From NCBI RefSeq assembly GCF_009389715.1, contig NC_052404.1:10052480-10116479 (forward strand): a stretch of 64,000 nucleotides of DNA, read 5' to 3'. This stretch comes from Phoenix dactylifera (taxonomy: Eukaryota; Streptophyta; Magnoliopsida; Arecales; Arecaceae). The number at the start of each line of letters is the position of its first letter. Positions within the stretch are counted from its first letter, which is position 1. Positions 36,287 through 49,500 of this stretch are shown one piece after another. The notes beneath the pieces are model-generated. The model did not search any database. It saw only the letters and a program-made list of their open reading frames with translations, and was not told the origin of the DNA. Both the position numbers and the translations under genes were made by a program.

Positions 36287-37081
36287 TGTTGGGGGAAAAA
36301 ATAGACCACCCCACACACAATTAAAGCACCCAAATCTGACAACAAGCCTGAGCTCATCATGCAGGCCGAGCTCATCATGCAGGCCGAGCTCAGAAGGCTG
36401 CCGAGCTCATCCATGCTGCCGAGCTCAGAAGACCGAGGCCCAGAAGGCCGAGCACAGAAGCTGCCGAGCTCATCCAGAAGGCCGCCGAGCACAGAAGGCT
36501 AATCATAGAAGGCCGAGCTGACCTCAAAAGGCCGACCTCGTCCACATGCTGCGGCCATGCCCTGCAGCAGCCTTACCGCACCATGCTTTGTTTGCCGGCC
36601 ACGCCACGACATATTAATCAGGAACCATACCCTGCTACGACTGTCAACGCCTCACCATTCCCAAGAATGTACTGCACTGCGCGCCACAAGCAAGCTCTGG
36701 CTACGCGCCATCTCCTCCCATGATGGGAACGGGCCATCCACGGCAACTCATTACTTCACACGCCCACGTCCAATCGTGACGGTAACCCATTAATTCGCCT
36801 AATCACATCACAGGTAACCCTACCACTCTTCCTATAAAAAAAAGGGCTTCTTCCTCCCAAAGAGAGGCTTCGGACTTGAAAATACAGTCCCTCTCCTTCT
36901 CCAAAATTAAGCCCCCCTCTGACTTAAGCATCGGAGGGCCGGCGACGGAAACTCCGGCCACCGGCTTTTTGCAGGCCCCCCACGGAGGATGCCGCTCGCC
37001 GACGGATCGCCGCCCGCCAATGTTCGCCGGAGCTCCTCCTCCTCAGCCGACGGCCGCCCCCGGGTCCAATTTCCAGCAACA
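36287..37081 (+). repeat. 3' LTR of the Tat-like element
   Basis: 795 bp, same borders and internal units as the 5' LTR. It is followed by the second copy of GAAGG and then ACCTTCATACC, which continues the duplicated host sequence. Confidence 0.95.
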
Positions 37082-37532
37082 GAAGGACCTTCATACCAGG
37101 ATAAGAATTTATTTAAATTCTAAATATTTAGATAGATGGGCTCGGGAGCTAAGATCATCGGCTATTATTCATCGACGCAGAGTGGGAGGGTTATCGTGAA
37201 AAAGATGACATTTTTCTTCTCGGTAGACGAGGCCAGATTGCTGCAACGCCAAGCACTTGTGGGGGCTGTTCGGGCGGGAGGACCAACTTGCACCGCCGAA
37301 ACTGTGGGAATTTCATGGGCAGCGCTTCTCCCATTGGATCGGATAGCTCGGTTTCAAGCTCTGGAAATGGGGACGAGCTGGAGCAAGTATCATATCAAGA
37401 TTAATGCATTGAAGCCCTCCTCCGCCCAAGAGTCAGGTATTCCTCTTCGCACATGATGTGGAGGTTGGTTCTTGAAGTGGTTGTAGCAAAAAAGAAAGAA
37501 ACTTGGACGCAAGATGTAAACAAAAGGCTTTG

Positions 37533-40373
37533 TTCTCTTTGTAGTTCTTTAAGACCTCTTTGTACGATTGCATTCGTTATGGATAAATGGTTACTGTTGT
37601 GGTCTTAATCTGCCTTTTGATTTTGTGCTCGTGATGATTTCAATGACAAAAAAAAAAGAAAAAAGTTCTTAGTATGATTGGCATATTTAGTTTTGCTGTT
37701 CAGTGTTTTCTGTTCTTCTACAATTTCATTTTTTGGATACAACAGAGCAGTATTTTGTTTTCGGTGTGGATGCGATTTGAATTCTAATTCCTGACCAATA
37801 GCATTGGTTATTTTGTAACAAATGGGTCCAATCCAAGTCCAGGAGTTTATCTTTTTCACATTTTGTTACATTGATCTTGAGAAGTGGAAAAACGAGCTTG
37901 AGATTGGCAACAAAGATAAAGAGTGGAGCAGTTACAATGTTTAATCAAGAGTTGGGCAGTTATTGTTGTAGTGGTTATAACTTGGTGAGGAATACACCTA
38001 GAAAATTTTTTTTTTTTAAAAAAAAAAGGTGTGGGCAAATTATCTATGGAGAGAAACTTCAAGGCTATCAATTGTTGTGATTTATCACCAGCAAGCTAGA
38101 CAGCATATTCATATCTGATACAACATTCTCAACTTCTTGTTAGTTTATTCATCCTACCTGTTAAACTTATCAAATATCATATGTTGTAGACATGCGCTAC
38201 AAGCATGTCTATTATTTTCTTGTACTATTAAATGCATTGATGTTCTTGCCTGGGTCAACTTTGCTCATGCTTTGAGAGCAAGACTATTTAGACGGTGTTA
38301 CTTGTATGCATGAATCAAGCCTATATGTTGTAAAGCACATGTTGTCACTTGTCGATATAAGATCTTTATGCCTTGAACTTTCTCAGCGTTGCTTTTGTCC
38401 AAGATGATGGATTTACATGGGGTTTTTCATTTGTTATCCCTTGCTCGCATACACGACATTGCTAAGATTGTATATTTCCTAAGCTTGTGGGGTCTGAATC
38501 TATACCTTATAGAGGTTAGTGTTGATAATCTGTGGATTTTTCTGTCACAGGTCTGCACTTAAAAGGTTTTTCTGAACTGCAATTCATTGACCTTAGTGGC
38601 ATCTTGTGACAGATTTCTTGATTGGTAGGCAGGACAACCTGCACACCATGTACATGTGATCAGTTCATTTGGAGATGACATGTCAACAACTTGAATTTGA
38701 CAACTGATATCTTAATGACAACTTTTGACAACTCATACCAACTTGTTTGCTTTTTATTGACCATGAAACATTTGATCAGCACTTTCATCATTATTGATTT
38801 AGCTTTTCCACAGCATAAACTTTTGCTCTTAATAATTAAAATGAAAGACATGAGGAATGACATGAAACCTTATATTTTTGTTGATTCATGGTAATATACA
38901 TGAGGACTTCATGTTATTCGAGTTGGTCTGAGTCCTTTTCCTCATTCATTAAATCTCAAGTCTTCGATCACAGTTCATTGCATTAATTGCCATAACCAGC
39001 TCACAATGAGGTGTGTTGGTTATAATGAATGCACAAGCATTGGTGGTGTCTGACCCCTTTGGATGGCTTATTATCAATCCTCCAGTTTTTTCATCAGGCT
39101 GTGTCGGCAATCTGGCATCTTCAAACTAGGAATGGCATGCCTAATTTTTTTTATGTTTGTGCATCAGCCACACATGCTACAAATTCCTGATTATTTAGCA
39201 ATCGCCATTGCAATTCATTATATTATACATTTTTTTAAAGGGAAATTGGGCCATTACATTGTATACTTGAGCACACATGAAATCATTTCTGAGTTGGCAT
39301 CTTAAGGAGGTCATATCACTCCTTTTAGACTTTGATGTCAATCAAATGGATGTTATTCATTGTACATACTCAAATGCTGATTAAATTTGATGTTGATGAT
39401 ACCTTCCCGGCTAAAAGAGATTATGACCATTATGCTCTCATATTCAAATCTATGTGAAAATACTCCCAAGATCCAGTAGAGAGCAAGCCATACAAAATCC
39501 TTACGAGATATTTAAAATATATAGGAGAATGACCACCAATTTCTTGTATTGCAGTACCTTTGCTTTCATTTAGCTTTTACAGTAAGATGACCTCAAATTG
39601 AACCTAATGCCGCTAAAAATGTCAATTGAACTACTAGATGCACCTTATGAGACTAAAATTATCATATCCTGAATGCTCAATTCATGTGAACATTATTGAG
39701 AGAGAGAGAGAGAGAGAGCAATGGCACTATGAATGATTTCAGTAGATACCTCTCAGGTATTAGGGGATGATGTTGGATGTTGATTGCAAGTTCCAACCAA
39801 CTACTAGAGGGTTAAATGATCTATAGACTGCAAAAGTTATAGATCCGAAATACCCATGTCAGAGCTCTTTATCTCACCCTTGTAGATTCTTACACGGTGC
39901 ACACATTAAAAAATGAGCTGATATTGCTGCCGTCCATTTCTATATACCGGCAGCACTTTAGAATGTTTTACATTTGGCTGCTGACAACTTTGTTATACTC
40001 TTGACACTAGGTAGCATATCGAGTTTGCAGGTTAAATCTACACCTACTTTCTACAAGGTTTGACCAAAATGTTCTTGTCTTTCACTGGAGTTAAGCTGTC
40101 AACTGAGTTTCCAAAAGCAGATCAGTTACCTGTACTTTGTCAAATAGATCTCATAACCCAAATTAGTTCTGATATTCATAGGCTATACGAACACATGATG
40201 TTTACGTTATTACTCTCATCTTTATTTTAGCACATACATAAATGAAATAGCATTACAAAATCTGTGGCAGTGATGAAACAAGGCAAAGTTAAAAGGACAC
40301 CTGAAAAATGCAAGCCTTCATACCCGACACAGACCACCACTCAGCAAAAGATAGAAAAGAATAGCAGTAACAC
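37533..40373. other. Intergenic region between the duplicated block and the FLA gene
   Basis: AT-rich, with stops in all frames. The first 120 bases past the duplication look like a T-rich transcript end, but no gene could be tied to them. A (GA)n run lies near 39697-39718. Short frames at 38660-38894 overlap in opposite strands and look random. Confidence 0.5.
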
Positions 40374-41099
40374 TCAGAGACTCCACCAGAGAGAAGTCAC
40401 AGCTGCGGCAAAGGCAATGGCAGCTGCGGATGCTCTCCAATTCAAACTGACAGCAGCAGAGTCTTTTGAAGTGCTTGAAGGCCCTTCAGCGATTGGAGCA
40501 GCCTTTTTCTTTTTAGGCATGGAAGGTGCAGGAGCGGGGGCATGGGGTCCGAAGATATCCAATGGGAGGAGCACCTGATCAACTTGGTACACAGCCAGCT
40601 GGTTATCTGAGTAGATGGTGTTGGACACTGTGGTGTTGACAATCCCTGTTGTTATGTTCACCGTGTTCCCCGTGGTTGTCACATTGAGTGGGAACTGCCC
40701 GTTGTTTACATCACCAGCCTGTGTTCGGAGTGGGTTGCTCACTGTTTGGAACTGAGTCGTCGAGATGAAGGAAGGAAGCACATGGAACTGGATTAGTGCA
40801 ACCTTCTGCTGGTCGGTAAGGGAGTTGAGAATGCCTGCAGAGAGGCTGGAGAAGGCATTGTCAGACGGTGCAAAAACAGTGAGGCCGGAGTTGGAGTTGT
40901 TGAGCTGCTGGTTGATCTGGTCACCAACTTGGGTACTCTTAAGCAGCCGCATGAATGTAGTGAACTGCCCTGCCTTCTCAAGTATTTTCGTGATGTTTGT
41001 TGGGCCTGGTGGAGCTGGAGCTGCTGCAGGCTGAGCTAAAGTTTGAGTCATGAAGAGGAGAAAGGGCAGGGTAATGGCATAGATGGTGATATGTTCCAT
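40374..41099 (-). CDS. FLA: Fasciclin-like arabinogalactan protein
   Basis: Single-exon gene, 241 aa. N-terminal secretion signal (about 1-22, ending near LAQ), a short Ala/Pro arabinogalactan motif (PAAAPAPPGP), one FAS1 domain with the H1-type motif TVFAPSDNAF, the FHVLP stretch and a C-terminal VYQVDQVLLP motif, a second AGP motif (APAPAPS), a basic Lys run, then a hydrophobic tail typical of a GPI-anchor signal. Several Asn-X-Thr sites suggest N-glycosylation. The single FAS1 domain between two AGP motifs and the length match the group that includes Arabidopsis FLA11 and FLA12, linked to secondary cell walls. Orthology to a named member is inference. Proteins of this type reach the plasma membrane and wall and are heavily glycosylated. 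The (GA)n-rich leader lies 91-145 bases upstream of the ATG. Confidence 0.95.
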   Translation of the reverse strand: MEHITIYAITLPFLLFMTQTLAQPAAAPAPPGPTNITKILEKAGQFTTFMRLLKSTQVGDQINQQLNNSNSGLTVFAPSDNAFSSLSAGILNSLTDQQKVALIQFHVLPSFISTTQFQTVSNPLRTQAGDVNNGQFPLNVTTTGNTVNITTGIVNTTVSNTIYSDNQLAVYQVDQVLLPLDIFGPHAPAPAPSMPKKKKAAPIAEGPSSTSKDSAAVSLNWRASAAAIAFAAAVTSLWWSL

Positions 41100-41187
41100 T
41101 GATTTTCTTGCTCTCTTCTTCCTGGCTTCAAGAGGGAGGGGATAAAGAAGGGTTATAGATATCAGCTTTTTGTGATAGGTTCTCTTT

Positions 41188-41189
<2 letters not shown>

Positions 41190-41229
<40 letters not shown>

Positions 41230-41244
41230 TCTTCTTCTTCTTCT
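41190..41244 (-). repeat. (GA)n/(GAA)n tract in the FLA leader
   Basis: On the minus strand this is GAA repeats followed by GA repeats, ahead of the FLA start codon. GA-rich leaders can bind plant BPC-type GAGA factors; here that is inference. Confidence 0.85.
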
Positions 41245-41269
41245 GCATTGGTGGCTGCAGCTACGGCGG

Positions 41270-41279
41270 CCTTATATGG
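41270..41279 (-). promoter_or_regulatory. TATA box of the FLA gene, also a CArG-box match
   Basis: CCATATAAGG on the minus strand, about 170 bases upstream of the FLA ATG. The position suits a TATA box with a start site near 41245. The same ten bases also fit the MADS-domain CArG consensus CC(A/T)6GG. Confidence 0.5.
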
Positions 41280-43502
41280 TAATGGGAAGAGGGAGTGGAG
41301 GGGTCAGGTGGTTGGTGGTGGGGTGGTCTCCAGCACCAAACTTAATAAGATGCTGCAACTGGTTTGCTTAGAATGTTAGCAAATACAGTGAGGTATGGCC
41401 TTAACATTGGTGCAAGGATTCTTTCACAAAAAGCATCAGTGCAGTAACAGAGGGAGGTTGAATGCTCTTGATGATGGATTGCCTTCTACCCTTCAGTTAT
41501 TCTGTCTCCTCTTCTTCTATATATTTTCACTGTACAGATTTGTTGATATGATTTTAAATATGGAAATAGGCAGGCAGCCTAGTTTGTTGGGCTGTCTTGT
41601 AAACAATGGTTGGTCATCCTCTTCTGTTTATTTTTTCCTTAATATTCCACAAAAAAAGGGTGGTCCTGTTCATCATCTGCTCAATTGCTGACTTGTGTCT
41701 ATACGCTAGATACCATGCTTATCCAAGAATACAACATCATCAAATTGGAAAGAGTCTTGTTTGAGGTATATACTGGAACAAGAAGCTGGCAAAGTTTTTC
41801 GAGTGAATCATGTTCTATATTGTTTCTCATTTACTAATTCTTATCTAAACAAGTTCATATAGTCTAGAATGTTGAAAATAAACACAAGAATGGTTTGTTT
41901 CTCTTGGGATCTATTTATTTTCTAATATCTGTTGTTTCCGGTGGAGTTCTTTATTTTTAATGGTGCAAATTTGCTATAAGTATATGAAAATTACAGAAAG
42001 ATCCCATAAAATAATATGTACAGTTGCGAGGCCGCTTCTGACAGGATGCAATGCTAAATGGTGATTAAAAATAATTTTTTTAAAAAAAAGAGAGAGAATA
42101 CAATGGATGGGTGATAAATCGGAAAGAATGATATGGGAGGTTTGATGCATGCTATCGTGATTAAGTTGTGTAGTAATGCTCCGATAATGTTCGATGTTTT
42201 GCATGAACTTGCTTCCTCGTCCATGGATTATGCTAACAGTAATGCATGTTTCCTTGCTACTGTCTTCCTTCTAAATAATATTCATGAATGTCAAACATGT
42301 AATTATCGGATCTCTGTTAAACTACATGTTCATGAACAGTTAAATGGATCCTTTTGTTCCACCACACAGAATTGGACGGTGTATCTTTTTTAGGAGAAGC
42401 ATTAGGAAAAAGGACACCTAAAATACAGGATTTTGTCGAAGAGCAGTAACTCTTGTTTGTTCTGAGAACCTGCTTTGGAAGAAACATGAACTAGAAAATT
42501 GAGTTCTGACTTCTGACTGCTACTAATTTATAAAAAAGAAGCAGCAGCAGCAGCAGAAGAAGAAAAGGCAGCGGCAGCTTAAAGGATTAGAGCATTCCTC
42601 AAGCCTCTTGCATGGCTTGGCTTATCCATTATTAGGATATATTGTAATGTATTTTGGTTTATAAGTGATGATCTTTTGGGGTCTTTTACAGATGAGGGAG
42701 GTGGTGAGGCATCATAAGACTGATAGAAGGCTTATTTTCTTATGAGAATTGTTGTGAGTCTTGTGACAGCACCTTATGGCAATACCGTACTATTATTACT
42801 AACCCTCTTTAACAACCCAAGGGCGAACCAATTTGTGATGTTTAACACTATAATTGACTCCTGAATTTCTTCCCAGCCAGAGGATACCTATTACTGTGGG
42901 TCTCGCAGGAGTGCAAGACGACCTGCAGGTGATCCACCGTCCTAATTGATTCCCTCAAGGTAAAAAACAAGGTGTTGATAAAATTCCAGTTGTTAGGCTG
43001 CTTGGTTTGCCTTCTGCCTCGAGTCGAAGATCTATCAAATATATAACCATGAGAACACAAATGATCCAATGGGAGACAGAGAGAAGAAAAAAGGCATGTA
43101 CTACCATTATGCTTCTGGAATAAGAACTGTTATGTGATTACTGATGCAAATTCTATACAAGTCAGCATTTCCATTGGGACATCCCCAGAAAGTAATTATA
43201 ACAAAGTGAGACCTTCTTCCAAAAAAAAAATCAATACATTATAAACAACATGGGTTTTGGCACCATGGGTTGCAACATCTTCTAACTTAATTCCCACCCA
43301 ATCTCATTTCTAACAAGCCTCACTTGGGTTTTTCCTCCAAAATCCCATACCTGTTAGCAGTCAGCACCCAACTCAAATAAACCATTGTCTCGATTATGTC
43401 TCAATTCCTTTCGTTGCTCAACCTCCGACTTCTGCAGCACCTCTTTGGGTCAGTAAACATCTGAGAAACTTGAGTAAAGAATGAAATAACACATGGGTGT
43501 GA
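41280..43502. other. Intergenic region between FLA and P58IPK
   Basis: The right part should include the P58IPK 3' UTR. There is a GCAGCAGCAG/AAGAAG tract near 42538-42563. No gene was recognised; frames at 41395-41691 and 42133-42393 show no domain. Confidence 0.5.
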
Positions 43503-46500
43503 TCAAAAATTGAACTCAAATCCTCCAGGGAAACCGCCCCCAGGGAATCCTCCACCTGGGAATCCGCCTTCAAAGTGAAAAGTGAATTGTTGTCCTCCAC
43601 CAGCAAAAGGGTTAAAACCTCCACCTCCCATTCCCATACCCATGTCCTCTACATCCTCACCTCGGTCATATCTTGTACGTTTTTCTTCATCACCAAGTAC
43701 CTTTGCAGGGAGATTAGAAGAGTCGGAATAGCAGGTAAGCAAAGATTCTGAATCAAACAAAGATAAAACAGAAATATGATGCATATGATAGGAACGGCTT
43801 CAAAGCAAATTTTGCATAAGACAAGTGAAGCAAGAACAATTGGCGAACTTAAGCACCTCAATAAAATGGGGCAGGCAATAGCTTATGCCAGATAAAATGA
43901 AACAACGTCATCTTGGATACTGCAAGTGCTTGAATTTTGAAAATAACAAACTATCGTATATCTTCAGATAGGACTTGTTCAACAAGCTTAAAGACCATAA
44001 CAATCCTTCATATCAGGTTAGCTGTTTGACCAAATTCGACTCCCCCCCATAACCCCATACTCCTAGAGGTATTTTATCTGATCTTGCTGCCTTTTCTACA
44101 TTCTTTCAAGGTTTATCTAATTTTCTAAAGTGAATTGGCAGCATATGGACAGATTTCTCGAATAATTTTGAACATTGAAAATTCTGGCCCAACTACAATA
44201 TACAAGTTTAAACATTCTTTGTTGCAAAACAGATGAAAGACAATGCTGTTTTGGATTTTGTTACAATATTGGGCATAGATACAAGCACAGTCAATTTCAT
44301 GCATTTCAATATGATGCATTAAAATAAAGATGGTTAATTGTTGGATGATAAAACACGGGACGTTCATCTTTAGTACAGCCGCTAAAAAGCTAATAAACAA
44401 GACTACTGCTAACATATTATGTTTATATTACCTCATAGGCAGCAGCAATTTCTCGAAATTGGGCCTCTGCTTCCTCTCTGTTATCAACATTCTTATCTGG
44501 ATGCCACTGTAAAGCAAGTTTCTTGTAGGCCCGTCTAATCTCTGCAATAGAAGCAGTTCTTGAAATCCCCAGGATTTTGTACCAGTCCTTGCGTTTACTT
44601 AACTTCAGTGATTTTTCAGCCCTCAAAAGTGCTTCTCGAATATTCATATCCTGAAAAATTGTAAATTATTACAAGTTGACAATGTCCATCTATTCAAATT
44701 AGTTTGAAACAAATTCAGGGGAAAGAATAACTTTAAATAGAGAGAGCATATAGAATGAGAGAAACAATCAGTAGATAAAGAAGAGCTCGAGATCCACGTA
44801 ATAATCATGCTATAGATACCCTAATTCCTAAATCAAGCAGTAGGAAAAGTATTGTAACCACAACATGAATCAACAGAGTTTTAATCAATACAATGTCAAG
44901 TATTCAGGGAGCCAACAATTAGAAAAGAGGAAAAGGGATTTTTTTTTTTTTCTAAAGTAGTAGTAGTAAAAAAAGAGTTATATTATTTCCAATAATGCTC
45001 AATTAAAATTTGAACTATATAACGAACCTGTGGAGATTTTTGAGCAGCTATTTTTAAATCTTCTACAGCTCCCTCCCAATCTTCTGTTATAAGTTTAGCC
45101 TCGCCTCTCTGCAGAGAGACAGCTAGGCCTGTCAGATAAATATCACCAATTTCAAGCACAAAAGATTGTCATGGTAGATGTATAACTTGTGGAAGACAAG
45201 GTATTCATGATGTGCTAGGCAATTCTGACATATCCAAACTCTACCATTTCACAATTAACACATCTATTAGACAGACTATGAACTGTGGCACCAACTAGTA
45301 ATTAAAAATTAATCACAGAAGTATTTTGTATCTTCGCAAATTCATCCTTCTTAGATGCATAAACAATTTCTCCGAAAGGACAGGATCAGACTCATGGAGC
45401 AGTTATTATCTGTAAGGAATAGTAGAAGATGCCTGCACTCAATGTTAGCAGAAAGGCAAAGGACCAACAAAACTTTAACCTCCAGAACTTTCATCATCTA
45501 AGTTTGTTAAAACTAAAGACGTTCATGGTGTTTAAACCACTAGGTTAGTAGTGGATTCACATAGTGGAGAGTCCTAATCCTATTTTGCTTACATGATATA
45601 TATGTCCATAAAAAAATTATAAAAAAGCCATTAGATTGCTATTCAACAGATTGGTCTTCTCAAGCAACAATATTCTAAAAAATGCAAGACCATAAACTGC
45701 TACATTTGGAAGGCAAAAGGGCCCATTAATGTATAGGCCCTTATTTCAATTCTGCAACAGTGAAAATCATTTAAACTAGGTGGTATTGGTGTCCTGAATG
45801 TTGAGCAGTAAAACAGACAGATACTTCAAGTTTAACATATATAGCTCACTTGACTCTGCATCTCTGGCTCCACAAAGGTCAATTGTGATAAAACTTCACT
45901 ACCTCATTTCTTCGAAAGCAAACAGATAGTTTAAACTCCAATTAATCTATTTACACATTCCATACCAAAGTTGATTGGTGCTAGCACTTGACACTTATAT
46001 TTAAATGTCTGGCTCAAAAAGGAAGGACTACTTGATTGATATGCGAGAGCTCATCAGCCAGTAAAATGTTAAGGACTAGACTTTTTCCCTTGATTTTTAT
46101 TAATGCCAATTGATGAGTACACTACCACTTTTGATTGATGAGATCTTATTTCTTTTAAACATTATCAGGAGAGAGTAAGAAAATGGCAGCACAAACTAAT
46201 GGACAGTGCATTTATAAATGTGAACCTCAAGGACTCATGCAAAACATTATAAATTTGGAATGTTACTGTTTTGCTTTTTTTTTTTCCTCCAAATTTACAT
46301 GTGGAAAGTTTTAAACTTTTATCAATAAATGGAAGAGTTAGATGAGCAGGCACCACGTTGAGAATGTACTCAGAAATGATTTAGGCTGTTTTTGTAGGTG
46401 GTGCTGCAGTGTTTTTTGAAACTGATAGAATAAAGACTATTGCTTCCTTTACATGCTGGCATGATTTCTTTCTAATATGTTAAGTTGAAAAGAAGAAAAA

Positions 46501-49500
46501 ATATATAATAACTAGGGAATGTACCTATAGGTTTTATGTTATGACATGGGGATGCATAGACACAAATATTTATCTATATATAGCAGCATGCTTACTAGAT
46601 GGCCAAACCATAATCACATAAAATATTGCACATAGATTCAAATGTGGAAAAACAAACTTTCTTCCTTGGGAAGGAGCAGTCTGGGGTTTGGGTAAGTACA
46701 ATATGCTGTAGCAAATAGTCAAGAGCTTCCCTTCATATCAAATATACTCATCTGAAATGGCTCACCCATTTTCAACTCAAAATCTACTGAACCATCATTA
46801 TCCTTTTCCAGCAGAAGTATTGCAGCAGGGCAACAACATTTGAGAAAAGTAAACAGAATGGTAAAATTGATTCAAACCCATATATTTGAAACAATTATCT
46901 GGATATTGGCAGCAAAACAAACAGAATTAGACTAAAGGGGGAATGATTATTATAAAGGGACAATCAGATGGGTGCTGATAGTAAAATGATGTAGGAAAGC
47001 CACCTTTAGCAAAAGGCATGCCCAGCTAGGAGGTTGGAGAAAAAATTGCCACCATCGTGGCTAGTCCCAAGCCTGGATGAGAAAGGAGGAGGGTGAACGT
47101 CAGGTTAGACAGCCAGTCATAAAAATATGTCCATAACTTTTCTCCAAATAGTTGGGAAAAGGCTCAATGGTTATAGTTATCGTGGTGTTGCCTCACCAAC
47201 ACAACCGACTAAATGAAGGCTCCATTATTTTTAAGCACACTCATTACAACAGATTGTGACAGTCAAACTTAGTGGAACACTGCAGGTTTTGTGGTTGTGA
47301 ATAATAAAGAATCATCTCAAGGCATAATAGTGAGTATAAATAGGGGTATGCAATAATTAGGTCAACTTTCCAGATGAATTAGGGTAATCAGAATCTACAG
47401 CAGATAATGGATACATAAGCTTATAGTCACTATGCTCACATCCCTAAAATGAAGAGCTGGGATAGGAGCTGGCATGCCAAGGCCTGACGTTCCCTCTGCA
47501 CAAGTTCGTATCTCATAAACAAACTGTCCTTAAACAAGACCTATTACTATTTAGAACAGGACTTCTTAACCTTTTATGAAATGTCTTCAGAAGATTCACA
47601 ATGTAATACATGGATATTTATGGTGATTACTGCTTCAACCTTGAACAAAGACTGGCTTCATTTTCCGGACCAAATGGCACTAGCGTAGCTGAAGGCACTA
47701 GTATAGCACAAAAATGCTACCTAATGATGTTAGGATCTAGACATCAAAGTTCTCAGGCCATCCAAAAGCCAACCAAATCCTGTTAAGGCTCAGGACGCAT
47801 TTAGTTCGGAAAGACTGATCAAAGCATTCCAAGAAGATGCTGAAGTTTGAAACGCCATAGCAAACCTGAGACAATGCTTCAACAAGCTCTCCATCAATCT
47901 CCAGTGCATCTGTGCAACTTTTGATAGCATCCTTTCCTCTACCAAGTTTAACCAAGACCTTACATAAACCAAGATGAAGATGTACATTATAAGCACTATG
48001 ACCGGGGTCCATTGCAAGGGCAGCCTTGAAGTCCTCAACAGCCAATCGTAGCTTACCCTTCGCAACATTGTCTTCTGCCTGCAATAGTCCCATCAACTTA
48101 CATTTAATGAATATACAATAAATGGTAATATTCAGATTCACATAGAAGCTCCAGAATAATAGCCTTACACTCTTAGTCTTCTTTAGGAGATTTTTTAATC
48201 CAAAATATGCTTTCTTCAGTTCACTATGTTCTGGATCTAGACGGAGTCCCTTCTGAAAGTGCCTGAACAATATGCATAGTTACCAACATAGATATAGTAC
48301 TGCCTGCATCTTAAGCTTTCTTCTGAACAATGGACAACTTGTCATGTTCTTTTTGTTCACTTTTTCTTGACACACCAAAAGCACTAGAATAAATTAGCTC
48401 TAGTATGCAACAGAATATTAAACATGTGTAGACATTAGACATTGCAAATGTTTGGAATTGATAGTCTGCAGAGTTGAGCTAATAACTGCAGCTTAAATAA
48501 AAGGAGAACATCATTGCAGCAAAGTGCAAAAGAGTGCATATATAACACAAAGTTTGAAACTTTTAACATACATATGTATAGGAAGTTTCATGAATCAAAC
48601 CTTGTAGCAACATCATGGTCTGAGAGATAATAATAACAACGGCCACGAAGCAGTAGTGCCTCCAAATTATCTTCATCTTGTTTAAGTATGTATCCAGTCT
48701 CTGAAATAGCACTTGAGTAGTCTTTCAGTGCTAACAACAATTTCACCTTGAGAATTTTTGCCTGCAAAGGACATGCTTCACTGAAGTAAGATTGCAGCTT
48801 ATTGTTACAATCTCTATCTAATTTAACAAGCACAGACAAACATCAGTAATCCATAAATGGTACCCGTAAGCATCCTGGAGAAAAGACAAGGACAATTTTG
48901 TCAATATAATCCAAAGCTTTTGAAAAATCACCAGACTCAAAATGATTGTATGCGGAGTCCAATGCGCTTTGGGCCTGCAATAACTGAGAGAGCTCCTTCT
49001 CCACTGAAGACATCCCAGGTTTTAGCTCTAGAAATTTTTTATAGTTTTTCTCAGATTCCTCAAATCTGCATCAGAATACGTGAGTTAGATAGCATTTATT
49101 TTAAAATCATAGTGTTTTGCACAAGTGAGACATTCCCTAAGACAATTCTGTCAGATTAAATCTTCCCAAGTAAACAATTTCTGTCTTTATAACATTGTCC
49201 TTTATATTATCAATTAATATGCATTTACTTTAGTATACATGAGAGTGTCAATTGCATATGGTCAACTATATAATCATGAAGAATGGGTCAATTATTATTT
49301 TTTTGGGGGGGTAATATCATTATACTGTATCAAGCACACCACATAGAGCATGCTACAACCCACAATTTACATCAACAATATTTGCTATGTGATGGTATTT
49401 TGTCGATGTACTCAACATATTTAGTAGCTTGACATCAGAAAACCTTCAAGTTGACTTAAAACCTTTTCAAACAAAGAATAATGTCATATTCTTCAGCTCT

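Larger units (their letters stand above)
33800..37081 (+). mobile_element. Non-autonomous LTR retrotransposon (Tat-like Ty3/gypsy)
   Basis: Two LTRs, 33800-34593 and 36287-37081, begin TGTTGGGGG and end CAGCAACA. GAAGG flanks both sides (33795-33799 and 37082-37086) and is single in the empty site at 22959-22963. The primer-binding site TTGGCGCTAGAGAAAGGG begins at 34595. The interior is only about 1.7 kb: a short gag-like frame, a 148-bp tandem repeat and a purine-rich stretch (GGAAGTCGAGGGGTAG) just before the 3' LTR. No protease, reverse transcriptase or integrase is present, so it must have moved using enzymes from a relative. I count 11 substitutions and one indel between the LTRs (about 1.4%), which means a recent insertion. 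Assignment to the Tat group rests on primer site and layout only. Confidence 0.93.
23859..37532 (-). repeat. Right copy of segmental direct duplication (carries PLC-3)
   Basis: Direct-orientation partner of 16484-23409. It retains the full gene and the 4.08 kb missing from the left copy. It carries a private 3.28-kb LTR retrotransposon (33800-37081 plus target duplication) and a private 127-bp deletion at about 33065. Homology stops at about 37532, after AAGATGTAAACAAAAggcttTG. The remaining differences by eye are scattered single-base changes and small indels. Confidence 0.93.

Noticed and set aside
38660-39305. Small open frames at 38660-38894 and 39063-39305
   Set aside because: AT-rich chance frames, one pair overlapping on opposite strands, without domains or splice support.
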